The notes beneath the pieces were generated by a model that was not told where the DNA came from, did no database searches, and saw only the letters and a list, made by a program, of their open reading frames with translations. Positions 61,693-64,000 of a DNA stretch of 64,000 bases are shown in pieces (positions within the stretch are counted from its first letter, which is position 1; every line of letters starts with the position of its first letter). The position numbers and the translations under genes are program-made. This stretch comes from Marinobacterium ramblicola (lineage in GTDB: Bacteria > Pseudomonadota > Gammaproteobacteria > Pseudomonadales > Balneatricaceae), in contig NZ_JAHREP010000001.1 of the NCBI RefSeq assembly GCF_019084545.1, forward strand, positions 201,056 through 265,055, given 5' to 3'.

Positions 61693-64000
61693 TTAACCCT
61701 GCTCCGGCTCATACCCCAAATTGGGTGCCAGCCAGCGCTCCGCTTCCTCCATGCTCATCCCCTTGCGCTTGGCGTAGCTCTCCACCTGGTCTTCGCTGAT
61801 CTTGGCCACGCCGAAGTACTGTGACTCGGGGTGGCTGAAGTACCAGCCGCTGACCGCGGCGGTGGGCAGCATGGCGTAGCTGTCGGTGATGGTCATGCCG
61901 GCGTTGTGCTCCACGTCGAGCAGTTCCCAGAGCAGGCCCTTCTCGGTGTGATCGGGGCAGGCGGGGTAACCGGGAGCAGGGCGGATGCCGGTGTACTGCT
62001 CCTTGATCAGTGCTTCGTTGTCCAGACTCTCGTCGGCTGCATAGCCCCAGAACTCCTTGCGTACCCGCTCGTGCATCCGCTCGGCGAACGCTTCGGCGAG
62101 GCGGTCGGCCAGCGCCTTGATCATGATGCTGTGGTAGTCGTCGTGGTCCGCTTCGTATTGAGCGACGATCTCGTCGATGCCGATACCGGCGGTGACGGCG
62201 AAGGCGCCGATCCAGTCCTCCTTGCCGCTCTCCTTGGGTGCGACAAAGTCGGTCAGGCAGAGGTTCGCCTTGTCGTTCACCTTCTGCATCTGCTGTCGGA
62301 GGTGGTGCAGGCGCATCAGTCGCTTGCCGCGGCTGTCATCGGTGTACAGTTCGATATCGTCATGGCCCACGGAGTTGGCCGGGAACAGGCCGATCACGGC
62401 GCGCGCCTTGAGCTTCTTGTTGGCGATGATATCGGCCAGCATCGCCTTGGCATCGGCGTAGAGCTTGCGGGCTTCCTCGCCGACGATCTCGTCATCGAGG
62501 ATACGCGGGAAACGGCCGGCCAGCTCCCAGGACTGGAAGAAGGGGGTCCAGTCGATGTAGTGGCTCAGCTCCTCCAGATCGTAGTCGTCGAACACGTGGA
62601 TGCCGGGCTGGATCGGCTGGGGCGGGGTGTAGCTGTCCCAGTCGATCTTGAAGCGGTTCTCGCGGGCGGCTTCCAGGGTGACACGGCGCTGGTCGTTCTG
62701 ACGCGCGGCGTGACGCTCGCGTACCGCCTGGTAGTCAGCCTTGATCTCCGCGCAAAAAGTGTCGTGACGCTCCTTGGAGAGCAGGTTCGAGGCGACGCCG
62801 ACCGAGCGCGAGGCGTTGGTGACGTGCACCACCTGGTTGTTCTTGTAGTTGGGCTCGATCTTCACCGCCGTGTGCGCCTTGGAGGTGGTGGCGCCGCCGA
62901 TCATCAGCGGGATATCGAAGCCCTGACGCTGCATCTCCTTGGCCACATGGACCATCTCGTCCAGCGACGGGGTGATCAGGCCCGAGAGGCCGATGATATC
63001 GGCGTTCTCTTCACGGGCGGTCTTGAGAATCTTCTCCGCGGGCACCATGACGCCGAGGTCGATGATCTCGAAGTTGTTGCACTGCAGGACCACGCCGACG
63101 ATGTTCTTGCCGATATCGTGCACATCGCCCTTGACCGTGGCTATCACCACCTTGCCGGCGGAGCTGCTGGCACTGCCGGCTTTCTCCTCCTCGATGAACG
63201 GCATCAGGTAGGCCACCGCCTTCTTCATCACGCGGGCGGATTTTACCACCTGGGGCAGGAACATCTTGCCGGAGCCGAACAGATCGCCGACCACGCCCAT
63301 GCCGTCCATCAGCGGGCCTTCGATCACCTGCAGCGGACGTTCGTAGTTGTGGCGGCACTCCTCCACATCCTCGTCGATGTAGTCGGCGACACCCTTGACC
63401 AGGGCGTGGGACAGACGCTCGTTTACCGGCCAGTCGCGCCAGGCCATATCCTGCTGTACCGAGGAGGCGGAGGCGCCGCCGCGATACTTCTCGGCCAACT
63501 CCAGCATCCGCTCGGTGGCATCCTCGCGGCGGTTGAGCACGATATCCTCGACGTGCTCGCGCAGATCCTGCGGCAGGTCGTCGTAGATCGCCAGCTGGCC
63601 GGCGTTGACGATACCCATATCCATGCCCTGTTGGATGGCGTGGTAGAGGAAGACGCAGTGGATCGCTTCGCGCACCTTGTCGTTGCCGCGGAAGGAGAAC
63701 GACACGTTGGAGACACCGCCGGAGATCTTGGCGTAGGGCAGGTGCTGCTTGATCCAGCCGGTGGCCTGGATGAAGTCGACGGCGTAGTTGTTGTGCTCGT
63801 CGATACCGGTGGCGATGGCGAAAATGTTGGGGTCGAAGATGATATCTTCCGGCGGGAAGCCGACCTTGTCGACCAGCACCCGGTAGGAGCGCTCGCAGAT
63901 CTCGATCTTGCGCTTATAAGTATCGGCCTGACCGGTCTCGTCGAACGCCATGATAACGACGGCGGCACCGTAACGGCGGATCTTGCGCGCCTGGTCGATA
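61693..64000 (-). CDS. metH: MetH, cobalamin-dependent methionine synthase (partial, 3' part)
   Basis: Transfers methyl from methyltetrahydrofolate to homocysteine via cobalamin. About 768 C-terminal codons are in the window; the frame stays open through 64000, where [15 protein letters not shown] precedes the first internal Met, so the gene begins outside. Present are most of the folate domain, the cobalamin-binding domain with [10 protein letters not shown] (DxHxxG), and the AdoMet-dependent reactivation domain with [15 protein letters not shown] near the end. A strong terminator follows. The homocysteine domain lies beyond the edge. Confidence 0.97.
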   Translation of the reverse strand, partial: IDQARKIRRYGAAVVIMAFDETGQADTYKRKIEICERSYRVLVDKVGFPPEDIIFDPNIFAIATGIDEHNNYAVDFIQATGWIKQHLPYAKISGGVSNVSFSFRGNDKVREAIHCVFLYHAIQQGMDMGIVNAGQLAIYDDLPQDLREHVEDIVLNRREDATERMLELAEKYRGGASASSVQQDMAWRDWPVNERLSHALVKGVADYIDEDVEECRHNYERPLQVIEGPLMDGMGVVGDLFGSGKMFLPQVVKSARVMKKAVAYLMPFIEEEKAGSASSSAGKVVIATVKGDVHDIGKNIVGVVLQCNNFEIIDLGVMVPAEKILKTAREENADIIGLSGLITPSLDEMVHVAKEMQRQGFDIPLMIGGATTSKAHTAVKIEPNYKNNQVVHVTNASRSVGVASNLLSKERHDTFCAEIKADYQAVRERHAARQNDQRRVTLEAARENRFKIDWDSYTPPQPIQPGIHVFDDYDLEELSHYIDWTPFFQSWELAGRFPRILDDEIVGEEARKLYADAKAMLADIIANKKLKARAVIGLFPANSVGHDDIELYTDDSRGKRLMRLHHLRQQMQKVNDKANLCLTDFVAPKESGKEDWIGAFAVTAGIGIDEIVAQYEADHDDYHSIMIKALADRLAEAFAERMHERVRKEFWGYAADESLDNEALIKEQYTGIRPAPGYPACPDHTEKGLLWELLDVEHNAGMTITDSYAMLPTAAVSGWYFSHPESQYFGVAKISEDQVESYAKRKGMSMEEAERWLAPNLGYEPEQG

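Overview
The window is a chromosomal segment of a gammaproteobacterium, most likely from the Pseudomonadales/Oceanospirillales side. The order purB-hflD-mnmA ... cspD/clpS-clpA-infA-bpt-aat-trxB-ftsK-lolA-rarA-crcB-serS follows, from memory, the arrangement in Pseudomonas. The long (531-aa) isocitrate lyase, the tandem phasins and a complete norCBDQEF cluster fit a respiratorily flexible, polyester-storing, probably aquatic bacterium. I saw no insertion sequence, prophage, CRISPR array or rRNA operon.

Layout. 1-3.9 kb: 3' part of a His tRNA, then tig-clpP-clpX (nascent-chain chaperone and ATP-dependent protease), closed by a terminator. 3.9-8.5 kb: an EAL-HDOD signalling protein, an RbgA-type GTPase with a small basic protein overlapping it, a double-CDGSH iron-sulphur protein, a HAD phosphatase, a DUF2892 membrane protein and a Crp/Fnr-type regulator. 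8.6-18.1 kb: aceA with an elaborate upstream region, the ribosomal oxygenase RoxA with a small partner gene, trmJ, purB, hflD-mnmA-nudJ, moaE and rluE. 18.3-24.1 kb: cspD and a full N-degron module (clpS, clpA, bpt, aat) with infA and trxB. 24.3-32 kb: ftsK, lolA, rarA, crcB, serS and a UbiF-type hydroxylase. 32-33.4 kb: two tandem phasin genes, each with a similar promoter and a matching array of TGCA-N-TGCA palindromes. 33.5-41.9 kb: a large M16 protease, two EamA transporters, a periplasmic PQQ-type sugar dehydrogenase, a DUF4197 protein, a transglutaminase-like protein and a lipoprotein of unknown role. 42-45.8 kb: a diguanylate cyclase, a PDZ-M48 lipoprotein protease and two further lipoproteins. 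45.9-54.5 kb: nitric oxide detoxification: norR divergent from norCBDQEF, with paired NorR sites, a sigma-54 promoter, a probable 13-codon leader ORF coupled to norC, and a chemoreceptor at the 3' end. 54.6-64 kb: a DUF342/FapA-like protein, a 936-aa ACP/acyl-AMP ligase/acyltransferase fusion, a GFA-family protein, a second Crp-like regulator, a SYLF-domain protein and the 3' part of metH, which runs off the window.

How parts fit together: ClpP can serve both ClpX and ClpA. Aat and Bpt make N-degrons that ClpS passes to ClpA. NorR responds to NO and would drive the nor operon through sigma-54. The glyoxylate-shunt gene and the phasins both carry palindromic operators that suggest carbon-status control. 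The most notable observations are the duplicated three-operator arrays around the phasin promoters, the leader ORF before norC, the nor-linked chemoreceptor, the ACP-ligase-acyltransferase fusion, and a dispersed repeat that sits next to terminators.
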